From: Saprospiraceae bacterium
Lineage (GTDB): Bacteria; Bacteroidota; Bacteroidia; Chitinophagales; Saprospiraceae
Direction of reading: 5' to 3'
Assembly (NCBI GenBank): GCA_016787345.1
Contig: JAEUUU010000106.1
Span: forward strand, 1-39,511
DNA: 39,511 nt
The first letter of the stretch is position 1; every line of letters starts with the position of its first letter. Positions 9,658-18,645 of this stretch are shown piece after piece. Below the pieces are notes generated by a model that worked only from the letters and a program-made list of their open reading frames with translations, was not told the origin of the DNA and searched no databases. The position numbers and the translations under genes were made by a program.

Positions 9658-12600
9658 TTAATGTAAAACGATTTGAACCCGGGTTCCGGCTGGCCGGCCG
9701 TCGGTATCGTACAGGTCGATGATGTCGAGCGTGTTGTTCTGCCGGTGGCGCTGGTTCAGCGTTTTGAGCCGTTCGAGGCTGACGCTCAACCCTTTGCCGG
9801 TATGCGGCGCCGTCTGTTCGAATGTGCGGGCGGCTTCGCGGCCGATGCCATTGTCTTCGATTGTGCAAACCAGGGCTTCATCGGAGTTGGTTTTGAAACT
9901 GACGTGCAGTACCCGGCGCCCCTCGCGGTGCAGAAGCCCGTGCCAGATGGCATTTTCCACAAAAGGCTGGATGAGCAGGGTTGGCACCCGGTAATCGTCC
10001 TGATCCAGCCCCGGCTCGCACACGACGGCGTACTCGAACGTGTCGTCGAAGCGCAGCGATTCGAGGTCGAGATACAGGCGCAGCACATCCAGCTCTTCGC
10101 GCAGCGATACCCAGTCGCGGTCGCTGTAGGTGAGTACCAGCCGGAGCAGTTTGGAGAATTTGGACAAATAAAGCGCCGCCCCGTCGCCGTTGCCGCTGAG
10201 GGTCATTTGCTGGATGGAATTGAGGGCATTGAACAAAAAATGCGGGTTCATTTGCAGCCGCATGCTTTGCAAACGGGCTTCTGCCGCCTTTCGCTGATTG
10301 TCGACGGCCACCAGGAGCGCCTGCCGGCGGTCTTCTTCCGTGCGGGCTAGGGCGATTTTGTTGCTGCACAAAGCCGCAATGGCTGTCAGCAGTTGCAGGT
10401 GCCAGGGCGTGTAAAAATTGGGGCGGGAATGTTCGGTATCGATCACGCCGATCACCCTGCCTTCTTCCAGAATGGGTACTGCCAGCTCGGAGCGCCGCGC
10501 GGCATCGTCGACGATGTAACGCGCATCAAGCCGGGTGTCGACAATCAGTTCGGGTTCGCCGCTTTGGGCCACTGCCCCGACGATTCCCTGGCCCAGCAGT
10601 ATTTCGATGGGATTGACGATCTGTTGATTGCCCGTCGATTTTTGCCCCCAGGCGGCTTTCTGCACCAGGGTTCTCCGGGTTTCGTCGAGCAGGTAAATCA
10701 CACAATCTTCAAAACCCAGTCGGGAGATGCACTGCTGCGCCACGTCCCACAAGGCCTCATCGACCGTCACTTTGGCGCTGATGGAGCGGCTGAAAAAGTT
10801 GACCACCTGTTCGGTTTCCAGTTGGTATTGCAGGGCCGTGTTTTTCAGCGCGGCCATTTCCAGTTCTTCCTGCTGGCGTTTTTTGAGGCGGTTTTCGCGG
10901 TAGCGCACCCAGGCCCAGAGCAGGAGTGCGAGGGTGGCCAGTATGGTAAGTTGAAAAGGCCAGCTTTGCCAAAAAGGCGGCAACACGGTAAACGCCAGCG
11001 GGTGGGCGGCTTTGTACCAGGTTTGCCCGGTGAGCGAGGCTTCCACTTCCAGGCGGTAATCGCCGGGTGGCAGTTTGTTTAGCCGGAGGTCGTTGTTCAG
11101 CCCCAGCGGCACCCAGTTGGCCGATTGTCCCCAGAGCCGGTAGCGGTATTGCACTTTTGCCGCATTGTTAAAATAAGGCACAGCGAGCTCGACCGTAAGC
11201 GTATTGTACCGAAACCCGAGCTCGAAAGGCTGGCCGGGGGCGTACAACACACTGTCGCCGTCGTTGATCCGCACCGCGGCAATACTGACCGAGAGCGGGC
11301 GGTCTTCCAGGGGTATTTTTTCGGGAAAAAAATAATTGAGCCCGTTGATGCCGCCCATTACCACCATTCCACTACTCAGCCTCAAATAACTGCAGCCATG
11401 GAAAACCGGACTTTGCAGGTTGTCGGCAAAATCAAATCTGCGGAAAACCTTTATAGCAGGGTCGGCCAGAAACAACCCGTCCAACGTACCGAGCCAAGCC
11501 CTGCCGAGGCTGTCGCGAAACACCACGGTAACGCCCACACCTTCCGCCGGCGAATCGATCACTTCGGCAGGGTTTTGCGGCTGATCGGCCCGGATACGCC
11601 GCAACCCTTCGCTGGTACCGATCAGAAAAGTGTTCGGGGCATCTTGCCAGATGCTGATAACGGTGGGCATTTTTTGTTGATAAAATGGTTGTCCGGACGG
11701 GTCGATACCATACAGCCCGGCATGCGTGCCCACCCAAAGCCGGCCCTGCGCATCTTCGTATGCCACGTTCGAGTTGGTGCGTTCGCCGGGAAAATCGAGA
11801 AAATCGAGTCGATAATCGGGCGCTTTGATGCGATATACATGAAACCGCCCGCAGACAATGATGTCTTTGTTGCGCAGCACAAGCAGTTGATCGATAAAAT
11901 CGCGTTCGACGGCAATTCGGGCGCTGTCGCCGGCATAAACCGGCCGGCGATAACGTTCCGTACGCGGATCGAACAACCACACGCCTTTGTCGGTTGGACC
12001 GAGCACGACGTTGCGGCCGTCCCAGCCGATGCCTCTTACACTACCGTGTGCCAGGCGGTCGGTGGCGCCTTCGAGCGGTTTGTGGGAACGGATATCGCCC
12101 GTTGTCAGGTCGAGGCAGTTAAAGCCGTCGCCGCCGCCAAACCAGAGCCGCAGGCGGTCGTCTTCGGCAAAACCGACCACCCTGTTGTTCCACTGGCGCG
12201 GGGCTTCGTAATGGTAGTTGCGCAGCAGTCCGATACTTTTCTGAACAGCCGTAAAAGCCACCACCTGATTGACGCTGTGTGCCCAGGCTGTGCCGTCGGG
12301 TTCGAGAAACAGCCGGAACAGGGCATCCTCATATTCCAGCGGTTTGCCGCCCGCCAGAATGCGCTCCCGCCGAAACGTATTTGTCCGCAAATCGTAAATC
12401 ATGATCCCCAAGCGGGTCGTCATCAGGAAACGATCCCCGCCCAGCGACTCGACGCCCATAATGCCCAGGTAACGGCGGGTTGCATGCAGGCCGTACGCCC
12501 GTGCATCGATAGGCGTCACCTTGCCCAGGGCAAAGTTGTACCAATACGTTGTGGAACCATAGTCGGACAAAGCCACCAAATCAGGAGTAAGTGCTTGAAA

Positions 12601-13200
12601 ATAAGGGATTTCATGGGCGACCGGCAAGGTGCGCACCTCGCCGGTCAGCACGTTGACGGCGTGAAGGGTTTTGGGGCCCGGATAAAAAATGACGGTTCCG
12701 CAAGTATCGAAACGGGCGTAATTGGTGCTGTAAGGCACGGGGATATTGTTCAATAATGTTTCAAAACGACCGGTTTCGGGGCGCAAGGCTGAAATACCGG
12801 TCGTCGTCAGTATGCACAAGGGCTGCCCTTTTAATTGAAACACGGCCCTGGGCCGACTGCCGCCGCTTGTATCGAGCCCTACCTCCACGAATCGGTCGAA
12901 ATCCGTATCCAGCCGCCACAACTTTTGCCCCGATAAAACCCAAATTCGGTTTTCAGCGTCACAAATGGCTTGCGCCAGAGGTTTTTCAAATCGGTACTTG
13001 CGCAACTCGCGCCCATCGAAGCGCTGCAGGGAGTTGGCTGCCATGACCCAAAGAAACTGTTGCCGGTCTTTGAAAATATCACTGATGCCGCCCCCGCCGA
13101 TGCCTTGCTCCGGACCAAATACCTGCGCATTGTAGCGGGGCAATTGCCCGTACATACAAAGGGAAGACAGCAAAAGGAGCAATACGGCGTAATTTTTCAC
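9658..13200 (-). CDS. Hybrid-architecture sensor histidine kinase: propeller, Y_Y_Y, GAF, LytS-type kinase
   Basis: A 1180-residue sensor. It starts with a signal peptide (MKNYAVLLLLLSSLCMYGQ). A periplasmic seven-bladed-type propeller built of two-component-regulator repeats follows (e.g. DAQGRLWVGTHAGLYGI, DSLGRAWLGTLDGLF). Next is a Y_Y_Y domain near 640-735 (VQYRYRLWGQSANWVPLG), then one membrane helix near 745-762, a basic coiled segment, and a cytoplasmic GAF domain near 815-960. The kinase core is of the His_kinase/LytS type: phospho-acceptor His in MNPHFLFNALNSIQQM near residue 980, N-box in QPFVENAIWHG near 1077, and G-box ENDNGIGR-like segment after it. It is the first gene of the operon with the LytTR regulator and TPR protein. 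The ligand is unknown; similar propeller sensors often respond to glycans, but no polysaccharide genes are nearby. Confidence 0.93.
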   Translation of the reverse strand: MKNYAVLLLLLSSLCMYGQLPRYNAQVFGPEQGIGGGGISDIFKDRQQFLWVMAANSLQRFDGRELRKYRFEKPLAQAICDAENRIWVLSGQKLWRLDTDFDRFVEVGLDTSGGSRPRAVFQLKGQPLCILTTTGISALRPETGRFETLLNNIPVPYSTNYARFDTCGTVIFYPGPKTLHAVNVLTGEVRTLPVAHEIPYFQALTPDLVALSDYGSTTYWYNFALGKVTPIDARAYGLHATRRYLGIMGVESLGGDRFLMTTRLGIMIYDLRTNTFRRERILAGGKPLEYEDALFRLFLEPDGTAWAHSVNQVVAFTAVQKSIGLLRNYHYEAPRQWNNRVVGFAEDDRLRLWFGGGDGFNCLDLTTGDIRSHKPLEGATDRLAHGSVRGIGWDGRNVVLGPTDKGVWLFDPRTERYRRPVYAGDSARIAVERDFIDQLLVLRNKDIIVCGRFHVYRIKAPDYRLDFLDFPGERTNSNVAYEDAQGRLWVGTHAGLYGIDPSGQPFYQQKMPTVISIWQDAPNTFLIGTSEGLRRIRADQPQNPAEVIDSPAEGVGVTVVFRDSLGRAWLGTLDGLFLADPAIKVFRRFDFADNLQSPVFHGCSYLRLSSGMVVMGGINGLNYFFPEKIPLEDRPLSVSIAAVRINDGDSVLYAPGQPFELGFRYNTLTVELAVPYFNNAAKVQYRYRLWGQSANWVPLGLNNDLRLNKLPPGDYRLEVEASLTGQTWYKAAHPLAFTVLPPFWQSWPFQLTILATLALLLWAWVRYRENRLKKRQQEELEMAALKNTALQYQLETEQVVNFFSRSISAKVTVDEALWDVAQQCISRLGFEDCVIYLLDETRRTLVQKAAWGQKSTGNQQIVNPIEILLGQGIVGAVAQSGEPELIVDTRLDARYIVDDAARRSELAVPILEEGRVIGVIDTEHSRPNFYTPWHLQLLTAIAALCSNKIALARTEEDRRQALLVAVDNQRKAAEARLQSMRLQMNPHFLFNALNSIQQMTLSGNGDGAALYLSKFSKLLRLVLTYSDRDWVSLREELDVLRLYLDLESLRFDDTFEYAVVCEPGLDQDDYRVPTLLIQPFVENAIWHGLLHREGRRVLHVSFKTNSDEALVCTIEDNGIGREAARTFEQTAPHTGKGLSVSLERLKTLNQRHRQNNTLDIIDLYDTDGRPAGTRVQIVLH

Positions 13201-13340
13201 ATCAAGTCAAAATATGGCCCAGCGGCGAAAATTAACGGTATTCTTCGGGAAAAACCGGGGCGATGTATGATCCGCCCCGGCCAACCCGCAGCACAACAGG
13301 CTTTCGGCATTACAGCGATGTAACCCGACACAAAGTTGTC

Positions 13341-13985
13341 TTAACGGCCGCTGTTGACCGTATACAAATAACCAAAACTCAGTCCAAGGGTACGCATCCG
13401 GGTGGTGGTGCCGTCCCGGAAAATATCGAGGTCTCTTAGTCCCTGCGTCCAGCGCAGCTCGGCAAAGGCCCGGCCGGGGCCCGCCTTTACAGTAGCCCCG
13501 GCGCCCAGTTGCAACCCCAAATCGCTGCGCGTAAAGTCGTCGTAATCATACCCTTCTCCGTTTTTATAATAGCGGTTGGACAAATGCGCGGCAAAAAACG
13601 GCCCGCCGATGAGGTATGCTTTGGCTGCACCTTGAGTAAGGGTGTAACGCGCCATCAGAGGGATTTCCAGGGTCTGAAATTTGTCTTTCAGCACAAAATC
13701 GGCCTCGCCCGGCGTACGGAAATACCAGGTATCGCCTTTTGGCACGTAATTGATTTCGAGGCGAATACCCAGGCGTTCGCTCCATCCGGCCTCCACGATC
13801 AGGCCGGCCTGCATCCCATTGAGCGGGCGGTTGCCCATGCCGGGGGCATCAGCCGTCCAGTACGAAGAAGAAGCCAGACCCGTGCGCAAGCCGATCGTGA
13901 GCGGAGTAGTGTAAGAAGTTTCGGTGTTTTGGGCTGCCAGCGGGCTGAAAACGGCGGCGAGCAGCAAGACAAAGATTTGTTTCAT
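13341..13985 (-). CDS. Outer-membrane beta-barrel protein (porin-family, PorT-like)
   Basis: A 214-residue protein with a signal peptide (MKQIFVLLLAAVFSPLAAQ) followed by alternating amphipathic strands that start LTIGLRTGLASSSYW and include MQAGLIVEAGWSERLGIRLEINYV and LEIPLMARYTL. It ends in an aromatic-containing strand (LGLSFGYLYTV). This is the pattern of the small eight-stranded OMP_b-brl_2 barrels that are abundant in Bacteroidota. Function unknown. It is monocistronic, divergent from the lipoprotein gene to its right. Confidence 0.85.
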   Translation of the reverse strand: MKQIFVLLLAAVFSPLAAQNTETSYTTPLTIGLRTGLASSSYWTADAPGMGNRPLNGMQAGLIVEAGWSERLGIRLEINYVPKGDTWYFRTPGEADFVLKDKFQTLEIPLMARYTLTQGAAKAYLIGGPFFAAHLSNRYYKNGEGYDYDDFTRSDLGLQLGAGATVKAGPGRAFAELRWTQGLRDLDIFRDGTTTRMRTLGLSFGYLYTVNSGR

Positions 13986-14193
13986 AGCTTAAAAATCAGA
14001 TTGGGGGAAAAATCGCAGATGCAGCCGGGCAGGGCCCCATTTCTTCCTCCCGGCACAACAAAGGTGCCGAACGGCGTTTTCCGCAACGGCTGCAAGTTGT
14101 TCAGCGGCTGCCGGCAATTGACAAACGGTAGCGTGCTGCCTGATTCGGCTTTTCAACATGGTGATTTGGCAGGAATGAAGGATGTTTGCGTGC

Positions 14194-15153
14194 ATGAACG
14201 CCTTTCGTTTTACAACCCTGTTTTTCAGCCTTGTCGCCCTGTTTGCCTGTGGTAAAAAAAACAAAGGGCGGTTTGTCGAAACAGCCTTTTACCATTGGCA
14301 AACCGTACTGCAACTGTCGCCGGCGCAAATACAACGCCTCGACAGTCTCGGTTGCCGGCGCCTGTACGTCAAGGCCCTCGACCTGGGCGTACTGCCGGAA
14401 ACCGGTGAGATCGCGCCGTTTTCGCAACTGGAAATAGCCGACTCGACTGGTCTGGAAGGCCGGGTCCTGATTCCTTGCGTGTTTATCACCAACCAGGTTT
14501 TTCAACGGGTTTCAAGCACACAAATACCCGATCTGGCCCGTAAAGTGCTGGAAGTGACCGGTATGCAAGCCCCCGAAATTCAGATCGATTGCGACTGGAC
14601 GGCTACGACACAGCAGCCTTATTTTGAATTTTTACGGGAAATAAAAAAGCGCCTGCCGCCCGCTTGCCGGCTCAGCGCAACGATCCGCCTGCACCAATAC
14701 AAGTTCCCGAAACGAACCGGCGTACCGCCTGTCGACCGAGGCATGCTCATGCTCTACAATACCGGCAACATCGACGATCCGGCCACCCAAAACTCCATTT
14801 TCGCCCCCTCCGACGCCCGTAAGTACATCGCCGGAGCACCGCGCGACTATCCCCTGCCCCTTGATGTGGCCCTGCCGCTTTTCTCCTGGGCGCTGGTGTA
14901 TCGCCACGACGAACTCTGGAAAATCTGGCCCGACCCCGACACGACCGAACTGAACGATACTGCTTTCTTCAAGGTCACCGGCCCCGACCGCCGTACGGTA
15001 CTCCAGGAAACTTTTCGCAACGGATTATTCCTTCGCCCCGGCGACCAACTGCGGATCGAAAAAATCCGGCAGGATGACATGAACGAAGCCCGTGCGCTGG
15101 CAGACCGGATCGATATGGCGGAGGATGCGGTGCTGGCGTATTTTCACCTGTAG
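14194..15153 (+). CDS. Putative lipoprotein, DUF3142-like / TIM-barrel
   Basis: About 319 residues. The start at 14194 gives MNAFRFTTLFFSLVALFAC-GKK, with a lipobox-like LFAC at residues 16-19, so it is likely a lipid-anchored protein; an ATG at 14182 would add four residues. The segment IQIDCDWTATTQQPYFEFL, followed by LSATIRLHQ and MLMLYNTGNID, resembles the pattern of DUF3142-like proteins, which look like glycosidase-type TIM barrels. This is judged by eye and is uncertain. Its TAG stop (15151-15153) lies inside the inverted end of the repeat element that follows. Confidence 0.75.
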   Translation: MNAFRFTTLFFSLVALFACGKKNKGRFVETAFYHWQTVLQLSPAQIQRLDSLGCRRLYVKALDLGVLPETGEIAPFSQLEIADSTGLEGRVLIPCVFITNQVFQRVSSTQIPDLARKVLEVTGMQAPEIQIDCDWTATTQQPYFEFLREIKKRLPPACRLSATIRLHQYKFPKRTGVPPVDRGMLMLYNTGNIDDPATQNSIFAPSDARKYIAGAPRDYPLPLDVALPLFSWALVYRHDELWKIWPDPDTTELNDTAFFKVTGPDRRTVLQETFRNGLFLRPGDQLRIEKIRQDDMNEARALADRIDMAEDAVLAYFHL

Positions 15154-15314
15154 CGCCGACCTCCAGGTCGGCGATGTTGAGAGAAGAAAAGACCCGCGAT
15201 TAACAACCACTGCTCCAATCGATAATACCCTGATATATTTCCGCTTTTATCTTTCACCATAAATCGCGGATATTTCCAGATCGTTGGGGCGCCGACCTGG
15301 AGGTCGGCGCTACA
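15150..15314. repeat. ~165-bp MITE-like element, copy 1
   Basis: Bounded by perfect 25-bp inverted ends: TGTAGCGCCGACCTCCAGG at the left (15150 on) and its reverse complement ending at 15314. Each end is itself palindromic (CGCCGACCT-CC-AGGTCGGCG). The interior is AT-rich and has no reading frame. The stop codon of the preceding gene is formed by bases 2-4 of the left end. Confidence 0.85.
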
Positions 15315-15317
15315 GGT

Positions 15318-15483
15318 CTGTACCGCCGACCTCCAAGTCGGCGATGTTGAGAGAAGAAAAGACCCGCGATTAACAACTACTGCTCCAATCGATAATACCC
15401 TGATATATTTCCGCTTTTATCTTTCACCATAAATCGCGGATATTTCCAGATCGTTGGGGCGCCGACCTGGAGGTCGGCGCTAC
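15318..15483. repeat. ~165-bp MITE-like element, copy 2 (tandem)
   Basis: Direct copy of the preceding element, separated by only a few bases, with a handful of substitutions (e.g. CTCCAAGTCGG for CTCCAGGTCGG in the left end and AACTACTGC for AACCACTGC inside). It ends GGTCGGCGCTACG. Confidence 0.85.
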
Positions 15484-15543
15484 GACGAATAATCGCGGAT
15501 CATTCCTTCTCTCAACATCACCGACCTGGAGGTCGGCGCTACA
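15484..15543. repeat. Truncated, inverted third copy of the MITE-like element
   Basis: The last ~60 bp before the next start codon are the reverse complement of the left end of the element: TTCTCTCAACATC is followed by the palindromic end CCGACCTGGAGGTCGG and CGCTACA. Together with copies 1 and 2 it accounts for the whole 390-bp gap between 15153 and 15544; nothing else is seen there. Confidence 0.8.
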
Positions 15544-17886
15544 ATGCGACCATACCCTCTTCTTTTGCCTTTTTTCTTCGCAGGCCTCACCCTCTTCCCC
15601 GCGCGAACAGCCGATGTGGCGCCCCGCCCGGCGGCCTGCGATCCCAATGCCGCTGCGTTCAGGGGTTACACTTTTTTGGTACCCGAAATTATTCACAAAA
15701 ACGCGGCCTATGCGCCCTTTTTCGTGCATTGGGACGACTATTACCAGCGCTATTATTTCAACCGCGACATTCAAAAAGAGGAAAACGTGCTGGAATGGAA
15801 AGAACGCTTTTGCGACCAGGCCACTCCGAAAGATATCGAGTACCTCGTGTACGAATCAAGATTCGACGAACTGGCCGACCTGCGCGCCGCCGCTGCCGAC
15901 CCCGAAGGCAAACGCGCCCTGCCCTACGGCTTGCGCAACAACACTTTTGCCGCCGTTATCGTCGTCAACCGCTGCACGGAGGTGATTGATTACCTCATGT
16001 TTGCCAAAAAATGCGAGCCGCATGTAATTAGTTACGGCGGCTGGAAAGTGCCCGAACGCAACCCGGCCGACATGCAACTGCTCATCGAAGAGGGCAAAGG
16101 CCGTTTTGCCCAGGCCGAGTCGTATTTCCTGAAACTGCGCTACACCTACCAGATCGTCCGCCTGGCGCACTACGCCCGGCAATGGCAACAAACCGTCGAT
16201 CTCTACAACGAACTGATGCCCAAAGTGGACCGGCGCAAATCCAGTATCGTCTATTTTTGGGCGCTCGGACACCTCGCCGGCGCCCTCCAGCGACTGGGCC
16301 ATTATGCTGACGCCGCTTACCGCTACTCTATTGTTTTTCGCCATTGCCCGTCCAAACGCAACCAGGCCTACCGCAGTTTTTACATTCGCAACGATCAGGA
16401 CTGGCAGCAAGCCCTGCGGCTGTGTCGCAACGATTCGGAAAAATCAACCCTTTTTCTCCTCCGCTCCGGCGGCGACGCCGTGTATGCCGTGGAGGATATG
16501 CAGCAAATCTATGCCCTCGACCCCGCCAATCCGCAACTGGACCTGTTGCTGATCAGCGCTTTGCAGCAATTTGAAAAAAACCTGCTTCGCACGCTGGTCA
16601 CCGATCTCAAATACGGCAAAACCCTGGGCGCGGCCAAACGCGAAGAAACCGCCGCCTCACTGCTCAAACTGCAGTTTTTTGTACAGGAAGCCCTGCGTGC
16701 CGGTCAATTGGCCAACCCCAAACTCTGGCGCTGTGCCGAGGGGTACATACAACTGCTGGCGGGCGACCGTTATGCAGCGGGCAAGCAGTTCGACCGTGCC
16801 GAAAAAGCCCTCGACCTGGACGAACAGTACGACCGGGAACTGAAACGCCAGATCGACGTCTGGCGCATCCTCGCCGAGATACTGCGTCTCGACCCCAGGG
16901 ATACCTATGTCGACCAGGCAATCTTTCGCATCAGGAGTTACAAGTTGTTCAATGAATTTCCGTCGTTTGAACCGTTTTTACAAGACTATGCCTCCGAGGT
17001 GTATGCCCAGAACGAGCATCCGGGCAAAGCCATTCTCGCCGCCTACCCGCCCGAAGCGCTGGGCTACAACCCCGAGCTCGCGGTGCTCGACGATCTGTTA
17101 AAAGCTTCGGAAGAAGACAACCCGATCCTGCTGGAAAAAACGATGGGCGGCGATTCCAACCTCAACAACGTGCGCGCCCGGTTGCTGGAGATCAAAGGCG
17201 CGTACCTGCTGGGCCAGGGACAACCCGAGGCCGCCGTGGCCACGATGCGCAAAATTACCCCGACCGAACAGGTCAAAATGAAACGATTCAGCGCCTTTAA
17301 CGAGGTGATGATCGAACGAGTGCATTTTCCCGGACAGATTGTGGCCGATTCACTGGCTATGACGCGCCTGCAAATTGCTGAACGGATTATCGAGAATGAT
17401 TTCCAGGCCAAAGCCGCTCTTGCCGTCGACGATCCGTCGGCGGCCCGGTATTATTACCAGAACGGTCTGGCTTATTACAACATGTCCTATTTCGGCTATG
17501 CCTGGAACGTGACCGATTTTTACCGCAGCGGATACAACTGGCTGCGTTTGCCACTGGGGCCCGTTTTCCCGCTGAAAGGCTCGCCCTCCGGCAACCGGGA
17601 AAACACCGATCTCAGCGTGGCGCTGGACTATTTTGAAAAAACGATGGCCGTATCGAACGATCCCGAACTATCGGCCAGGGCTGCCTTTATGGCCGCGCGT
17701 TGCCAGCAAAAAATGTGGTTCCTGCAAGCCGGCAACGGTTACAAATTCGGCAGTCCGCTCATCCCCGTCCCGCCGCCGGCATATCGCGGCTACTACGACA
17801 TTTTGCAGACGAAATACGGTAAAACCGACTTTTACAATCAAATGGTAAAAGAGTGCAAATGGCTGGGGGAGTATTCGAAGGGATGA
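15544..17886 (+). CDS. Large secreted helical-repeat (TPR-like) protein, unknown function
   Basis: A 780-residue protein, not recognised as a named family. The N-terminus (MRPYPLLLPFFFAGLTLFPA) is a plausible signal peptide. The rest is rich in Ala, Leu, Tyr and Arg and reads as consecutive helices, with TPR-like stretches such as GHLAGALQRLGHYADAAYRY and AAGKQFDRAEKALDLDEQYD. It is likely a periplasmic or cell-surface scaffold. Related large proteins with 'MWFLQ' and 'YF-x-x-M' segments occur singly in Saprospiria-like genomes, but I cannot cite one. The ATG directly abuts the inverted repeat at 15484-15543, so any promoter must lie in the repeat cluster or further upstream. Its TGA stop (17884-17886) is the first three bases of the next large palindrome. 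Confidence 0.75.
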   Translation: MRPYPLLLPFFFAGLTLFPARTADVAPRPAACDPNAAAFRGYTFLVPEIIHKNAAYAPFFVHWDDYYQRYYFNRDIQKEENVLEWKERFCDQATPKDIEYLVYESRFDELADLRAAAADPEGKRALPYGLRNNTFAAVIVVNRCTEVIDYLMFAKKCEPHVISYGGWKVPERNPADMQLLIEEGKGRFAQAESYFLKLRYTYQIVRLAHYARQWQQTVDLYNELMPKVDRRKSSIVYFWALGHLAGALQRLGHYADAAYRYSIVFRHCPSKRNQAYRSFYIRNDQDWQQALRLCRNDSEKSTLFLLRSGGDAVYAVEDMQQIYALDPANPQLDLLLISALQQFEKNLLRTLVTDLKYGKTLGAAKREETAASLLKLQFFVQEALRAGQLANPKLWRCAEGYIQLLAGDRYAAGKQFDRAEKALDLDEQYDRELKRQIDVWRILAEILRLDPRDTYVDQAIFRIRSYKLFNEFPSFEPFLQDYASEVYAQNEHPGKAILAAYPPEALGYNPELAVLDDLLKASEEDNPILLEKTMGGDSNLNNVRARLLEIKGAYLLGQGQPEAAVATMRKITPTEQVKMKRFSAFNEVMIERVHFPGQIVADSLAMTRLQIAERIIENDFQAKAALAVDDPSAARYYYQNGLAYYNMSYFGYAWNVTDFYRSGYNWLRLPLGPVFPLKGSPSGNRENTDLSVALDYFEKTMAVSNDPELSARAAFMAARCQQKMWFLQAGNGYKFGSPLIPVPPPAYRGYYDILQTKYGKTDFYNQMVKECKWLGEYSKG

Positions 17887-18032
17887 GGATGCGAGGATTT
17901 GAGGATGCGAGGATTTGAAAAAAGGGTTACTACTGCTCTCGAATACGTTTGTTATTTTGTGGATTTAACGTATTCGAGAGCAGTAGTAACCCTTTTTTCA
18001 AATCCTCGCATCCTCGCATCCTCGCATCCTCA
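17884..18032. repeat. Palindromic element A1 with octamer arms, 66-bp arms
   Basis: Left arm 17884-17949 and right arm 17967-18032 are near-perfect reverse complements around a 17-nt loop. The outer part of each arm is built of 8-bp units GAGGATGC and GAGGATTT; the arms differ only in one unit's version. The inner part is the core AAAAGGGTTACTACTGCTC. It fills the gap between convergent genes, so it probably works as a two-way terminator. Confidence 0.92.
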
Positions 18033-18045
18033 CATCCTCAACCGA

Positions 18046-18465
18046 TCAAAACATCTCCACGCCGCCGAAGTGGAAAGCGCCTTCGATCGCGGCGTTTTCG
18101 TCGCTGTCGGAGCCGTGAACGGCGTTTTCACCTACGCTGGTGGCGTATTTGGCGCGGATGGTGCCGGGAGCGGCGTTGGCCGGGTTGGTGGCGCCGATGA
18201 GGGTGCGGAAATCTTCCACGGCATTGTCTTTTTCGAGGATAGCCGCCACGATCGGGCCGCTGCTCATAAACTCGACGAGTTCGCCGTAGAACGGACGCTC
18301 GCGGTGTACGGCGTAGAATTCGCCGGCTTTTTCTGCACTGAGTTTGGTCAGCTTCATCGCAACGATGCGGAAGCCGGCGGCATTGATCATCTGGAGGATG
18401 TTGCCGATGTTGCCGGCGCGTACTGCGTCGGGCTTGATCATGGTAAATGTTCTGTTGCCAGCCAT
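18046..18465 (-). CDS. ndk: Nucleoside diphosphate kinase
   Basis: Transfers the gamma phosphate of ATP to NDPs through a phospho-histidine, keeping NTP and dNTP pools balanced. The start at 18465 gives [15 protein letters not shown] and 139 residues, the family's usual length; a longer reading from 18507 includes leader sequence. The catalytic His117 lies in the signature NAVHGSDS, at the same number as in E. coli Ndk, and K11 and R104 fit the nucleotide site. It is divergent from nrnA and convergent with the 780-residue protein gene across a large palindrome. Confidence 0.97.
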   Translation of the reverse strand: MAGNRTFTMIKPDAVRAGNIGNILQMINAAGFRIVAMKLTKLSAEKAGEFYAVHRERPFYGELVEFMSSGPIVAAILEKDNAVEDFRTLIGATNPANAAPGTIRAKYATSVGENAVHGSDSDENAAIEGAFHFGGVEMF

Positions 18466-18504
18466 CTGTATGGTGTGTTTGAATGAATGTTGAATTTGGG
18501 CGCG

Positions 18505-18512
18505 CAAAATTA
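18505..18512 (-). promoter_or_regulatory. Candidate ndk promoter (-7 element)
   Basis: On the minus strand the sequence reads TAATTTTG, a match to TAnnTTTG, 40 bp upstream of the ndk start; this gives a leader of roughly 30 nt. Confidence 0.45.
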
Positions 18513-18599
18513 CAGCGAGATTTTATTTCAAAAGGCCGTCGAAAAAAGCTTTTATAAAAAATAAAATGCGGCGACCCCACAAAAGCAAGGCGAAGACCG

Positions 18600-18607
18600 T
18601 ACTTTTG
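18600..18607 (+). promoter_or_regulatory. Candidate promoter for the nrnA-FKBP operon (-7 element)
   Basis: TACTTTTG matches TAnnTTTG and lies 38 bp before the nrnA ATG at 18646. It is arranged back to back with the ndk element about 90 bp away. Confidence 0.45.
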
Positions 18608-18645
18608 TGGCCGTTTTCCCCCAAATACCCTGTGCTTCCCGATAC

